A stretch of DNA of 13,883 nucleotides from UBA1402 sp964488495 (GCA_964488495.1 CAZAUQ010000054.1:1-13883); one strand, 5' to 3'; shown: positions 7,356 to 13,671, numbered from the stretch's first letter. The notes: generated by a model not told the origin, from the sequence alone. Translations and numbers: made by a program.

Positions 7356-8672
7356 ATGAAAATACAACGAGATTTACTGGAACAACTCAGGCAATGGAAA
7401 AACAAGGAAGTGCGCAAACCCATCCTGTTGAAAGGAGCACGACAAACCGGAAAAAGCTGGCTTATGGAAGAGTTCGGCAGAACCTGCTTCGATCAGGTGG
7501 CAAGCTTCAATTTTGACAGGACCGAAGAACTGGCCGCTGTCTTCGAAAAAACCAAAGACATACCGCGCATCCTCAAAGAACTCAGTTTATTCACCAATGT
7601 TCCCATCGAAGCAGGGAAGACGCTCCTGATTTTTGACGAAATACAAGCCTGCGAAGCGGCACTCAACAGCCTGAAATACTTTTGCGAAGACGCACCCCAA
7701 TACCACCTGATTGCTGCAGGCTCCCTGTTGGGAGTAGCAGTACGCAGGAAAAACATGACTGTTCCGGTCGGCAAAGTTCAACTCATGCAAATGTACCCGA
7801 TAAGCTTCAAAGAATTTTTGCGGGCTGCCGATCCTCAAAGCTTTGAATACGTCAACAAGTTGCAACAAACAGAGCCCCTGCCCGAAATTATTCTGAATAA
7901 ACTGATCCTTGAATACAAACGCTACCTGGTTTGCGGCGGTATGCCCGAAGCAGTGACAACGATGTTGGAGAACCGGGGAATGCAGGCAGTCGATGAGGTC
8001 TTGCAACACATTCTGGATCTGTACACGCTCGACTTTTCGAAATATGCAGCCCCGACGGATATTCCACGCATCAACAGTTTATGGAAGTCGCTGCCCTCCC
8101 AATTGGCCAAAGAAAACCGGAAATTCCTTTATAAAGTCGTCAAAACAGGTGCCCGCGCCCGCGAATACAAGGATGCACTACTATGGCTTGAAGAAGCCGG
8201 ACTGATCTATCGGGTTTTCAATGTTTCCAAACCCGGCATCCCTTTGTCTGCATACAAGGATCTGTCTGCCTTCAAGGTGTACGCATTCGACTGCGGATTG
8301 TTGAGACGCCTGGCCAAACTTTCGCCCGAAGTCGTCCTGTCGGGCATTGCCGGATACATAGAGTTCAAGGGCGCCCTGGCCGAGAACGCCATTTTGCAGG
8401 CACTCGTCCCGCAATCAGATGGATTGCCCTATTACTGGAGTTCCGAAAACAGAGCTGAAGTCGATTTTCTGTTGCAACAGGGCTTAGCTGTTATTCCGGT
8501 AGAAGTAAAAGCCGAAAACAGAGTAAGCGGCAAAAGCCTGTCCGTGTACACTGCCAAATTTAAGCCCCCCTTCAGCATACGCTTTTCGATGAACAAATTC
8601 AAACAAAACGAGGGCTCACTGAGCCTGCCCTCCTGCCTGGCCGACTGGACCTTCGCGCTGATACCCGCTTAA
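7356..8672 (+). CDS. AAA-type ATPase with DUF4143 / nuclease-like C-terminus, subtype B (GARQTGKS P-loop)
   Basis: A 438-residue DUF4143-type ATPase. Walker A is GARQTGKS at 27-34, Walker B is TLLIFDE at 89-95, and the sensor-like AAGSLLGV is at 120-127. The block FPVGK/VPVGKVQLMQMYPISFKEFL that follows is typical of this subtype. Residues about 225-300 form the predicted winged-helix region (DFSKYAAPTDIPRIN, ENRKFLYKVVKTGARARE). The C-terminal nuclease-like set is Glu343 (GALAENAI), EVD at 368-370 and EVK at 383-385, complete and correctly spaced. It is a clear paralogue of the gene at 12320-13621: both share the DEIQA, EDAPQYHL and KPGLPL/KPGIPL blocks, but they are diverged throughout, so this is not a recent duplication. 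It stands alone on the plus strand. Function in the cell is unknown. Confidence 0.93.
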   Translation: MKIQRDLLEQLRQWKNKEVRKPILLKGARQTGKSWLMEEFGRTCFDQVASFNFDRTEELAAVFEKTKDIPRILKELSLFTNVPIEAGKTLLIFDEIQACEAALNSLKYFCEDAPQYHLIAAGSLLGVAVRRKNMTVPVGKVQLMQMYPISFKEFLRAADPQSFEYVNKLQQTEPLPEIILNKLILEYKRYLVCGGMPEAVTTMLENRGMQAVDEVLQHILDLYTLDFSKYAAPTDIPRINSLWKSLPSQLAKENRKFLYKVVKTGARAREYKDALLWLEEAGLIYRVFNVSKPGIPLSAYKDLSAFKVYAFDCGLLRRLAKLSPEVVLSGIAGYIEFKGALAENAILQALVPQSDGLPYYWSSENRAEVDFLLQQGLAVIPVEVKAENRVSGKSLSVYTAKFKPPFSIRFSMNKFKQNEGSLSLPSCLADWTFALIPA

Positions 8673-8700
8673 TTCGGAGCATCCCCGGCCCAGAAACAGC

Positions 8701-8742
8701 AAAAAAAAAGGCCAAAACCCCGAAATAATATCGGAGCTTTGG
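8701..8742 (-). terminator. Rho-independent terminator, minus strand (copy 1)
   Basis: On the minus strand a 12-bp stem (8742-8731 with 8723-8712) closes a 7-nt loop. It contains two G-U pairs that would be A-C mismatches on the plus strand, so it folds only as minus-strand RNA. It is followed by CC and nine T residues (8709-8701). It can end transcripts from the ATPase at 9046-10224, about 300 bp upstream. Confidence 0.75.
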
Positions 8743-8778
8743 CATCAAGTATAAGGCTGAACGCCCGAGGGAAGCTTA

Positions 8779-8791
8779 GTGGGTGCTTATG
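8779..8791 (+). repeat. IS21-like end motif GTGGGTGCTTATG
   Basis: One of five same-strand copies of GTGGGTGSTTATG in the window (others at 10934, 12251, 12274 and 13867). It marks the border between the terminator repeat and the fossil ATPase. Assignment to IS21-type ends rests on the repeated ~23-bp layout at 12251-12298 and the nearby istA remains. Confidence 0.5.
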
Positions 8792-8839
8792 CCCAAACCA
8801 CAAAGGCGTGCTTCACAGTGGAACGGGACGCAACAAGAC

Positions 8840-8962
8840 ACACTTACCGGAAATATTGAACTGATGCATCTAATAAACCTGACTGTCCGCGGTGGATGGC
8901 CGGCATCGATCGATGTTCCCGTTGATGTCGCGTTCGAGTTGCCAAAATCGTATATCGACGCC
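8840..8962 (+). pseudogene. Fossil fragment of a subtype C DUF4143-type ATPase
   Basis: About 40 codons read TGNIELMHLINLTVRGGWP followed by ASIDVPVDVAFELPKSYIDA. They match residues about 160-200 of the ATPase at 2742-4034, including the signature RGGWPA and a YVDT/YIDA block at the same distance. The P-loop half and the nuclease half are absent. The surrounding open frame (8783-9049) is partly chance; only this segment shows family similarity. The nearest intact relative is the subtype C gene, not the adjacent A or B genes. Confidence 0.75.
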
Positions 8963-8987
8963 GGAAATGTGTTGGTATTCATGGTGG

Positions 8988-9012
8988 TGTCAGTAATCAT
9001 CATTCCGCATAA
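8988..9012 (-). pseudogene. Short copy of the 3' end of the DUF3843-like gene
   Basis: Matches 24 of 25 bases with 5389-5413. On the minus strand it reads FMRNDDY followed by a stop, against FMRSDDY and stop in the intact gene. Similarity ends abruptly on both sides. Together with the fossil ATPase it keeps the order and strands of the intact block at 2742-6887. A small unrelated repeat is the alternative. Confidence 0.5.
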
Positions 9013-9045
9013 ACCCATGTCGTCTTCCGGGAAGTTTCGAAATAT

Positions 9046-10224
9046 TTAACAAGAATCAGATAGCAACTCCATATCTTCAATAGCATTATTCCATCCGATG
9101 ATTTTTCCATTTTTCCGAATGCTGTTTGTGTTGCCTCCGTAAATTAGAAATGGCTCAGCCTCCGGATTTAACTTGCGATAATAATCAAGTCCTTTAAAAA
9201 AATCAGAAGAAAGGGTAGTGGCCGATTTTATTTCTACACATTTAATTTTGTTGTCGGTATCTATCAGGCAATCTATTTCATTTCCGCCGGAGTCGCGCCA
9301 AAAATAGATTGGGGGTGTTATACATCGGTTCAGAAACCCTTTCATTACATCGGCAATCATCATATTTTCAAATAATGCACCTTTAGCCCAATGACCGGCC
9401 AGCTCTTCCTTTTTGCGTATTCCAAGCAGGCTGCATGCCAATCCTGTATCATAAAAATAAAGTTTTGGGGTTTTTAAAATACGTTTTGAGAAATTTTGAT
9501 GATGCGGATGCAGGAAAAACACAATAAAGCTACTTTCCAAAATAGAAAACCACGATTTTACCGTTTTCAAATCAACGCCTATCTCGTTTGCTATATTATT
9601 GTAATTGAGCAATTGACCTACGCGGCCTGCGGCAATTCGCAAAAATTTCTGAAAAACAAAGAGATTTGACACATTCACTATTTGCCGTACGTCACGCTCG
9701 ACATAGGTTTGAATATACGAAGGAAAAAACATTTCAGGCTCCATATCCATTTGATGAATACGCGGATAAAACCCCCGGAATATATAGGCGTCCATATCTT
9801 CAGTTTTCGCTGTATCAGCGCCTTGCAACTCCGAGATGCTCAGCGGCAGCAGATGCGACACAAAGACACGGCCGGCCAGACTTTGGGATACCTTTTTGGA
9901 CAACAGGAAATTTTGTGAACCTGTCAGTATAAACTCACCCGGTCTGTTACGTTCATCACTTATTGTTTGAATGTATGAGAACAAGGCAGGTATGCGCTGA
10001 ACTTCATCAATAATGATTCCCTTTGTAAACTGTGACAAAAACAAACGCGGATCGGAAATAGCTGCTTCGTACACATCCGGATTTTCGAGGTTAACATAAT
10101 TGTATTCCGGAAAACACATCCTGGCTAAGGTCGTTTTACCGGATTGGCGCGGACCCGTTATGGATATAACAGGCATTTTTGCCGCCATTTTTATCAGTGT
10201 ATTGCCAATTTCACGTTGAATCAT
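9046..10224 (-). CDS. AAA-type ATPase with DUF4143 / nuclease-like C-terminus, subtype A (GPRQSGKT P-loop)
   Basis: A 392-residue DUF4143-type ATPase. Walker A is GPRQSGKT at 24-31, Walker B is IIIDE at 70-74, and the sensor is LTGSQNF at 100-106. SQSLAGRV (114-121) may supply an arginine finger. RVGQLLNYNNIANEIGVDLKT (201-221) is the winged-helix segment. The nuclease-like set is Glu286 (GALFENM), EID at 316-318 and EIK at 331-333. The start is the ATG at 10224; the longest frame begins with TTG at 10230, inside the promoter. TATCTTTG ends only 3 bases before this ATG, so the message may be leaderless. It is AT-rich. It is closest in this window to the gene at 10942-12096 (shared blocks include QSGKTTL, NLENPD/SLENPD, TYVERD and PKLYFYDTGLA). 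It sits between a fossil region and IS remains, which points to arrival by transfer. Confidence 0.93.
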   Translation of the reverse strand: MIQREIGNTLIKMAAKMPVISITGPRQSGKTTLARMCFPEYNYVNLENPDVYEAAISDPRLFLSQFTKGIIIDEVQRIPALFSYIQTISDERNRPGEFILTGSQNFLLSKKVSQSLAGRVFVSHLLPLSISELQGADTAKTEDMDAYIFRGFYPRIHQMDMEPEMFFPSYIQTYVERDVRQIVNVSNLFVFQKFLRIAAGRVGQLLNYNNIANEIGVDLKTVKSWFSILESSFIVFFLHPHHQNFSKRILKTPKLYFYDTGLACSLLGIRKKEELAGHWAKGALFENMMIADVMKGFLNRCITPPIYFWRDSGGNEIDCLIDTDNKIKCVEIKSATTLSSDFFKGLDYYRKLNPEAEPFLIYGGNTNSIRKNGKIIGWNNAIEDMELLSDSC

Positions 10225-10227
10225 GCA

Positions 10228-10262
10228 CAAAGATAATTATAAATCGTCAAATTGTTTGCAAA
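10228..10262 (-). promoter_or_regulatory. Promoter of the subtype A ATPase at 9046-10224
   Basis: TATCTTTG on the minus strand (10235-10228) is a perfect -7 element. TTTG at 10262-10259 is a -33 candidate at 23 bp, on the edge of the palindrome at 10260-10284. The -7 element lies 3 nt from the ATG at 10224. Confidence 0.5.
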
Positions 10263-10375
10263 TATGGAATTGAATTCCATATTTTAATATAATCAATCTT
10301 TCCCTCCTCAAGCAATTTCACGATATAAGGCCTTGAACAACCGAGTATTTCCGAAGCCATTTGAGTGGTTACTGC
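10247..10375 (-). pseudogene. Excisionase/antitoxin-type helix-turn-helix fragment fused to the istA tail
   Basis: Part of an 81-codon open frame (10492-10247). Residues about 40-71, AVTTQMASEILGCSRP and YIVKLLEEGKIDYIKI, match the MerR/excisionase-like helix-turn-helix of small antitoxin-type proteins (usual form: LTTQEAADLLNVSRP, then LVKLLEEGEIPF). The first 39 residues are istA C-terminus. The last ten (WNSIPYLQTI) come from the palindrome upstream of the next ATPase. The domain is therefore truncated on both sides. It may still be translated as a chimera, but a working regulator is unlikely. Confidence 0.6.
10260..10284. promoter_or_regulatory. Perfect palindrome upstream of the subtype A ATPase
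   Basis: Twelve-base arms (AAATATGGAATT at 10260-10271 and its exact complement at 10273-10284) surround a single G. The core GGAATTGAATTCC resembles the core GGAATCGAATTCC of the palindrome in front of the other subtype A ATPase at 12096. It overlaps the -33 candidate, so it could be an operator or a target site. Confidence 0.7.
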
Positions 10376-10800
10376 AATAGCAAGATGACAGGCTCTTTCA
10401 AAGAGTCCTTTTTCCGTTTTCCTGTGTAAGTGGAGCATTCCCTCACAACTCTTATATAATTGCTCAGGAGACCGGCTGCTGTCCGTCTGCATAAATCCAA
10501 ACCATCGTATGTGTGTAGGCCACTTTCATCTTTACGTAATACTTTATCTCGAAGTCCGTTTCTGGCAGGTTATTATCTCTCCCGTCTGTATATCAACATA
10601 AGACAACGTATCACCGGCAAAATCGACCAAAAGTTTGTCTCCCGGGGTGGAACAAAGAACCATCGTGGGATGACTGGCACTTTGATGCTGTCCCAGATGG
10701 AAACAGAACTGGCTATAACCATAACCATCGGGATGTTCCGAGCGGTACTCCTGCCATAATTCCTTCGTTTTTAGTAGTTAATGAACTACGAAGAAAATTA
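10376..10800 (-). pseudogene. istA: IS21-family transposase istA, decayed
   Basis: Remains of the DDE transposase of an IS21-family element, in at least three frames. The first piece (10759-10547) reads LWQEYRSEHPDGYGYSQFC, then PGDKLLVDFAGD with the first catalytic Asp, and VDIQTGEII, then a stop at 10546. The second (10562-10464) reads TDFEIKYYVKMKVAY, matching the region after the catalytic core, and ends in a stop. The third (about 10471-10376) reads SPEQLYKSCEGMLHLHRK and GLFERACHLAI, the family's C-terminal helical repeat. Upstream, FLRSSLTTK sits in another frame near 10790. The middle with the remaining catalytic residues is deleted. No istB is present. The element cannot transpose by itself. 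Confidence 0.85.
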
Positions 10801-10933
10801 AAACCACCAGAAAATCAACAGTAAATGGGGGGTCAGAATACTCCGGAATATCCATACCTGGACGAAATGCCGGCATCCACCAAATTTGTTTCTGAATTAT
10901 GCCGGTTCGCACTAAATTTTACAGCTGACACAG
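10801..10933 (-). repeat. Left-end region of the decayed IS21-family element
   Basis: No coding signal. On the minus strand it holds spaced repeats of the type found at IS21 ends: ATGCCGG occurs at 10867 and 10899 (32 bp apart) with a weaker ACTCCGG at 10840. The outer part begins TGTCAGC next to the stop of the ATPase at 10942. Its position directly upstream of the istA remains fits the element's left end. The exact border is not certain. Confidence 0.5.
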
Positions 10934-10958
10934 GTGGGTGCTTAGGTCCTGAAATAAG
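10934..10958 (+). repeat. IS21-like end motif overlapping the ATPase stop codon
   Basis: From 10935 to 10958, 20 of 24 bases match 12275-12298, including TGGGTG and CTGAAATAAG. The motif supplies the stop codon of the minus-strand ATPase (10944-10942) and its last residues, FRT. Confidence 0.65.
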
Positions 10959-12096
10959 TAGTATAAGGCAATACAGTAATACCGTTGCTGCGTACCTGTT
11001 TCATATCTCCGGCGTAAATCACCCATCCTTTCTCCTGGCCCGATATCTTTAACCAGTCCGAAAGAGAGCCGAAATAATCCTCGGTAATGGTTTGCCCCGA
11101 TTTAATTTCTATCGGCAACAGGTGATTATGGTTATCAACAATCAGATCAATCTCTCTGCCAAGACTGTCACGCCAAAAATAAAGATTGTTGATCTTGCCC
11201 CTGTTGTATCTGTTTTTCAGAAAATCAACCACAATCATATTTTCGAACAATGCACCCCGAAAAGGATGCAAAGCCAATTGATCCGGATGTCCGATGCCAA
11301 GTAATTCCGATGCCAGGCCGGTATCGTAGAAATAAAGCTTGGGCATCTTCACTATGCGTTTGTTGAAATTTTGATGATACGGCTGCAGTCGAAAAAGTAC
11401 AAAACTCGCTTCCAGCACAGACAGCCAGGCAGCAATCGTTTTGTTGTCCACCCCGGTTTCCACGGCAAGGTTATTCATATTGAGCAGCTGACCGATGCGT
11501 CCTGCACACAAACGCAAAAAACGCTCAAAGGCATACAGGTCGGTAATGTTACGAATCAACCTAATGTCACGTTCAACGTAGGTTCGAATGTAATTCGAGA
11601 AAAATCTGGTTCTCTCTGTTTGTACTTCCCGGTTGTGAAGAGCCGGATAAAAACCTTTATACATCAATTCATTGACCGATAAGGGTGGGGCCGGAAGCTC
11701 TTCCAATGAGAGAGGGAGCAGAAACAGGTAGCCCACTCTTCCGGCCAGGCTTTGTGATATATTCTCTTGTAGAAGGAAATTGTTTGATCCGGTCAATATA
11801 AACCTCCCCTGAGTCGGATTATCATCAAGCAGCTGTTGAAGATAGGAAAAGATTTCCGGGGTACGCTGAACTTCATCCAAAATGGCTCCCTCAGGAAAAC
11901 CGGCCAGGAAACCGCGTGGATCTTCAATTGCGAAGCTTCTTGTATCCGGGTTTTCGAGGCTTACATAGGCTTTGTCGGGGAAAGTGGTACGTACCAACGT
12001 GGTTTTGCCCGATTGGCGGGGACCCACAACAGCCACCGTTTTAAATTGCGTGGCCAATGACCTTAATTCGTTTTGAGCTTGTCGTGCGATTTGCAT
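10942..12096 (-). CDS. AAA-type ATPase with DUF4143 / nuclease-like C-terminus, subtype A, second copy
   Basis: A 384-residue DUF4143-type ATPase. Walker A is GPRQSGKT at 25-32, Walker B is AILDE at 71-75, and the sensor is LTGSNNF at 101-107. SQSLAGRV sits at 114-121. The winged-helix stretch is RIGQLLNMNNLAVETGVDNKT (200-220). The nuclease-like set is Glu285 (GALFENM), EID at 315-317 and EIK at 330-332. All key residues are present. It differs from the subtype A gene at 9046 at many positions along its length, so the two are old paralogues or separate arrivals. The ATG at 12096 follows AGAAG and a promoter built into a long palindrome. Its last codons and stop fall inside an IS-end repeat. 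It is flanked by IS21 remains on the 3' side and a terminator repeat on the 5' side. Confidence 0.93.
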   Translation of the reverse strand: MQIARQAQNELRSLATQFKTVAVVGPRQSGKTTLVRTTFPDKAYVSLENPDTRSFAIEDPRGFLAGFPEGAILDEVQRTPEIFSYLQQLLDDNPTQGRFILTGSNNFLLQENISQSLAGRVGYLFLLPLSLEELPAPPLSVNELMYKGFYPALHNREVQTERTRFFSNYIRTYVERDIRLIRNITDLYAFERFLRLCAGRIGQLLNMNNLAVETGVDNKTIAAWLSVLEASFVLFRLQPYHQNFNKRIVKMPKLYFYDTGLASELLGIGHPDQLALHPFRGALFENMIVVDFLKNRYNRGKINNLYFWRDSLGREIDLIVDNHNHLLPIEIKSGQTITEDYFGSLSDWLKISGQEKGWVIYAGDMKQVRSNGITVLPYTTYFRT

Positions 12097-12124
12097 ACTT
12101 CTTTTATTTACCTAATTGAACAGG

Positions 12125-12167
12125 CAAATATACAATTTAGGAATCGAATTCCAAAATTGTATATTTG
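12125..12167 (-). promoter_or_regulatory. Palindromic promoter of the subtype A ATPase at 10942-12096
   Basis: Arms of 20 bases (12125-12144 and 12148-12167) pair at 19 of 20 positions around a 3-nt centre. On the minus strand TATATTTG (12132-12125) and TTTG (12155-12152), spaced 19 bp, form a good promoter with a leader of about 25 nt. Symmetry puts a second TATATTTG on the plus strand (12160-12167). Its -33 partner there reads TTTA (12136-12139), changed by the single mismatch. Confidence 0.75.
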
Positions 12168-12171
12168 AGAC

Positions 12172-12263
12172 CAAAAAAAGAGGCCAAAACCCCGGAGAAA
12201 ATCCCGGAGCTTTGGCATCAAGTAAAAGGGTGAATGTTTGGGGAACCTTAGTGGGTGGTTATG
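12172..12263. repeat. Copy 2 of the roughly 92-bp terminator plus IS-end repeat
   Basis: Counterpart of 8700-8791, same orientation and length apart from two single-base indels. Here it lies between the 3' end of a subtype B ATPase (stop at 12320) and the palindromic promoter of the subtype A ATPase. Confidence 0.85.
12173..12215 (-). terminator. Rho-independent terminator of the subtype B ATPase at 12320-13621
   Basis: On the minus strand a 12-bp stem (12215-12204 with 12195-12184) has an 8-nt loop and is followed by CCTC and seven T residues. The innermost pair is G-C here and A-T in the copy at 8701-8742, a compensatory change that supports selection for the fold. It lies about 105 bp after the ATPase stop and insulates the next promoter. 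Confidence 0.8.
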
Positions 12264-12298
12264 ACCGAAATGGCTGGGTGGTTATGCTCTGAAATAAG
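12251..12298 (+). repeat. Two tandem IS21-like end repeats
   Basis: TGGGTGGTTATG occurs at 12252 and again at 12275, a 23-bp period, followed by ACCGAAATGG and CTCTGAAATAAG. Multiple short direct repeats of this size at an end are characteristic of IS21-family elements. No transposase gene adjoins them; the ATPase at 12320 begins 21 bp further in. Confidence 0.6.
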
Positions 12299-12319
12299 CC
12301 GCGGAATATTCTTATTTAA

Positions 12320-13621
12320 CTATTTTACAAGTAGGTTATTGACCGCATACAGTGGCAAATTGGTCATCCACGCTTCTACGTAAAAATCGGTCAACGAAGT
12401 TCGAATGGCTTTTGAGGGCGTGTTTTTCTGACAGTATAGCCTAAAACTGTTTGATTTCACATTTTCACCTGCTTTTACTTCAATTGGGATGATGTCATCA
12501 TCTTCTGTCTGCACCAGAAAATCAAGTTCATACTTGCTGTTGTCAAACGTATGGTAAAAAATCGACAGCTGTTCCAACTGTATCAACTGCTGAAAAACGT
12601 ACTGCTCTGCCAAAGCCCCTTTGAATTCTGAAAAGACAGCATCTCCTTGTACGATGGTTTTTGCATTGAGATGTGACATCGCAGCCAACAATCCTACATC
12701 GTTGTGAAACAGTTTAAACGCAGACAGATCCTGATAGACCACCAAAGGCAATCCAGGTTTGCGCGTGTTGAACACTTTATGCAGCAAGCCTGCGTCAGTC
12801 AGCCATTGTATGGCCAATTCAAAATCCTTGGCCCTCGCCCCTTCCTTGATAACTCCATACATGAATTTTTTGTTTTCCTTCGACAACTGAGCGGGCATGC
12901 TATCCCACACCATGTTGATCCGAGGCAGGATTTCTTTGGGCGCATGTTTCGAAAAGTCGCTCCTGTACGAAGCAATGATTTGCTGTTGGATGGAACGCAC
13001 CGATCTCCAATCTCGGTTTACGACAAAATCATTGACAACTTCCGGCATTCCTCCTACATACAAATAATACCGCAAGTAGTTGATCAACTTATCCTTGAAG
13101 AAAGTAAGATTGCTTAGATCGTTCTTTTCCAACAAGTCGGCCAGTCCCGATTCTCCCATGGCAAGCAGAAATTCAGGAAATGACATGGGATAAAGCTTCA
13201 TGAAATCGACCTTACCCACAGGGAAAGATTCTCCCTGATGTATGTTCACCCCCAACAACGAACCGGCTGCAACCAAATGATACTGAGGAGCATCTTCATA
13301 AAAGTATTTCAAAGCTGTAAGACCCCTGGGGGCTGCCTGAATTTCATCAAAAATGAGCAAGGTATCGTCCGCATCAATTTTCAACTTACAGTACGCATTC
13401 AGTACCGTCACAATCCTGTCGGCATCAAAATCAAGCCCGAACAGGTTCTTCGGCGCATCGGGACGCTCAAAATTGACATACGCCACCTGCTTATATCGGG
13501 CTTGGCCAAACGCTTTCAGCAGATAGGTCTTGCCCACCTGTCTGGCACCAAGAAAAAGAAGAGGCTTGCGATTACTCTTCAATTTCCACGCTATCAGCTC
13601 ATTGTACTTATTACGATACAT
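12320..13621 (-). CDS. AAA-type ATPase with DUF4143 / nuclease-like C-terminus, subtype B, second copy
   Basis: A 433-residue DUF4143-type ATPase. Walker A is GARQVGKT at 25-32, Walker B is LLIFDE at 88-93, and the sensor-like AAGSLLGV is at 118-125. FPVGKVDFMKLYPMSFPEFL (133-152) is the subtype B signature. The winged-helix region is about 222-285 (DFSKHAPKEILPRIN, ENKKFMYGVIKEGARAKD). The nuclease-like set is Glu339 (GALAEQYV), ELD at 365-367 and EVK at 381-383. All expected residues are present and the length is normal. The ATG at 13621 is preceded by an in-frame stop and a TATATTTG promoter. The gene ends 21 bp from an IS-end repeat and has its own terminator about 105 bp downstream. Its paralogue in this window is the plus-strand gene at 7356-8672. 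Biological role unknown. Confidence 0.94.
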   Translation of the reverse strand: MYRNKYNELIAWKLKSNRKPLLFLGARQVGKTYLLKAFGQARYKQVAYVNFERPDAPKNLFGLDFDADRIVTVLNAYCKLKIDADDTLLIFDEIQAAPRGLTALKYFYEDAPQYHLVAAGSLLGVNIHQGESFPVGKVDFMKLYPMSFPEFLLAMGESGLADLLEKNDLSNLTFFKDKLINYLRYYLYVGGMPEVVNDFVVNRDWRSVRSIQQQIIASYRSDFSKHAPKEILPRINMVWDSMPAQLSKENKKFMYGVIKEGARAKDFELAIQWLTDAGLLHKVFNTRKPGLPLVVYQDLSAFKLFHNDVGLLAAMSHLNAKTIVQGDAVFSEFKGALAEQYVFQQLIQLEQLSIFYHTFDNSKYELDFLVQTEDDDIIPIEVKAGENVKSNSFRLYCQKNTPSKAIRTSLTDFYVEAWMTNLPLYAVNNLLVK

Positions 13622-13642
13622 TAATTTCCATCATTTAACCAG

Positions 13643-13671
13643 CAAATATAGCACTTTTCTCTCAATTCCAA
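13643..13671 (-). promoter_or_regulatory. Promoter of the subtype B ATPase at 12320-13621
   Basis: TATATTTG on the minus strand (13650-13643) is a perfect -7 element; TTG at 13671-13669, spaced 18 bp, is the -33 candidate. The predicted leader is about 17 nt. The -33 region reads TTGGAATT, as does that of the promoter at 12125-12167. Confidence 0.6.

Larger units (their letters stand above)
8700..8791. repeat. Copy 1 of a roughly 92-bp repeat (terminator plus IS-end motif)
   Basis: Aligns with 12172-12263 over its whole length with only two single-base indels and roughly three-quarters identity by eye. Shared blocks include GGCCAAAACCCCG, GGAGCTTTGGCATCAAGTA and CTTAGTGGGTG. It starts 27 bp after the stop of the plus-strand ATPase. 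It contains a minus-strand terminator and ends in a GTGGGTGSTTATG motif that looks like the end of an IS21-type element. Confidence 0.85.

Noticed and set aside
8776..9018. An 80-codon minus-strand open frame over the fossil region
   Set aside because: Its translation has no similarity, whereas the plus strand shows a clear ATPase fragment.
10460..10759. A 99-codon plus-strand open frame
   Set aside because: It is antisense to the istA fragments, which carry recognisable transposase motifs.
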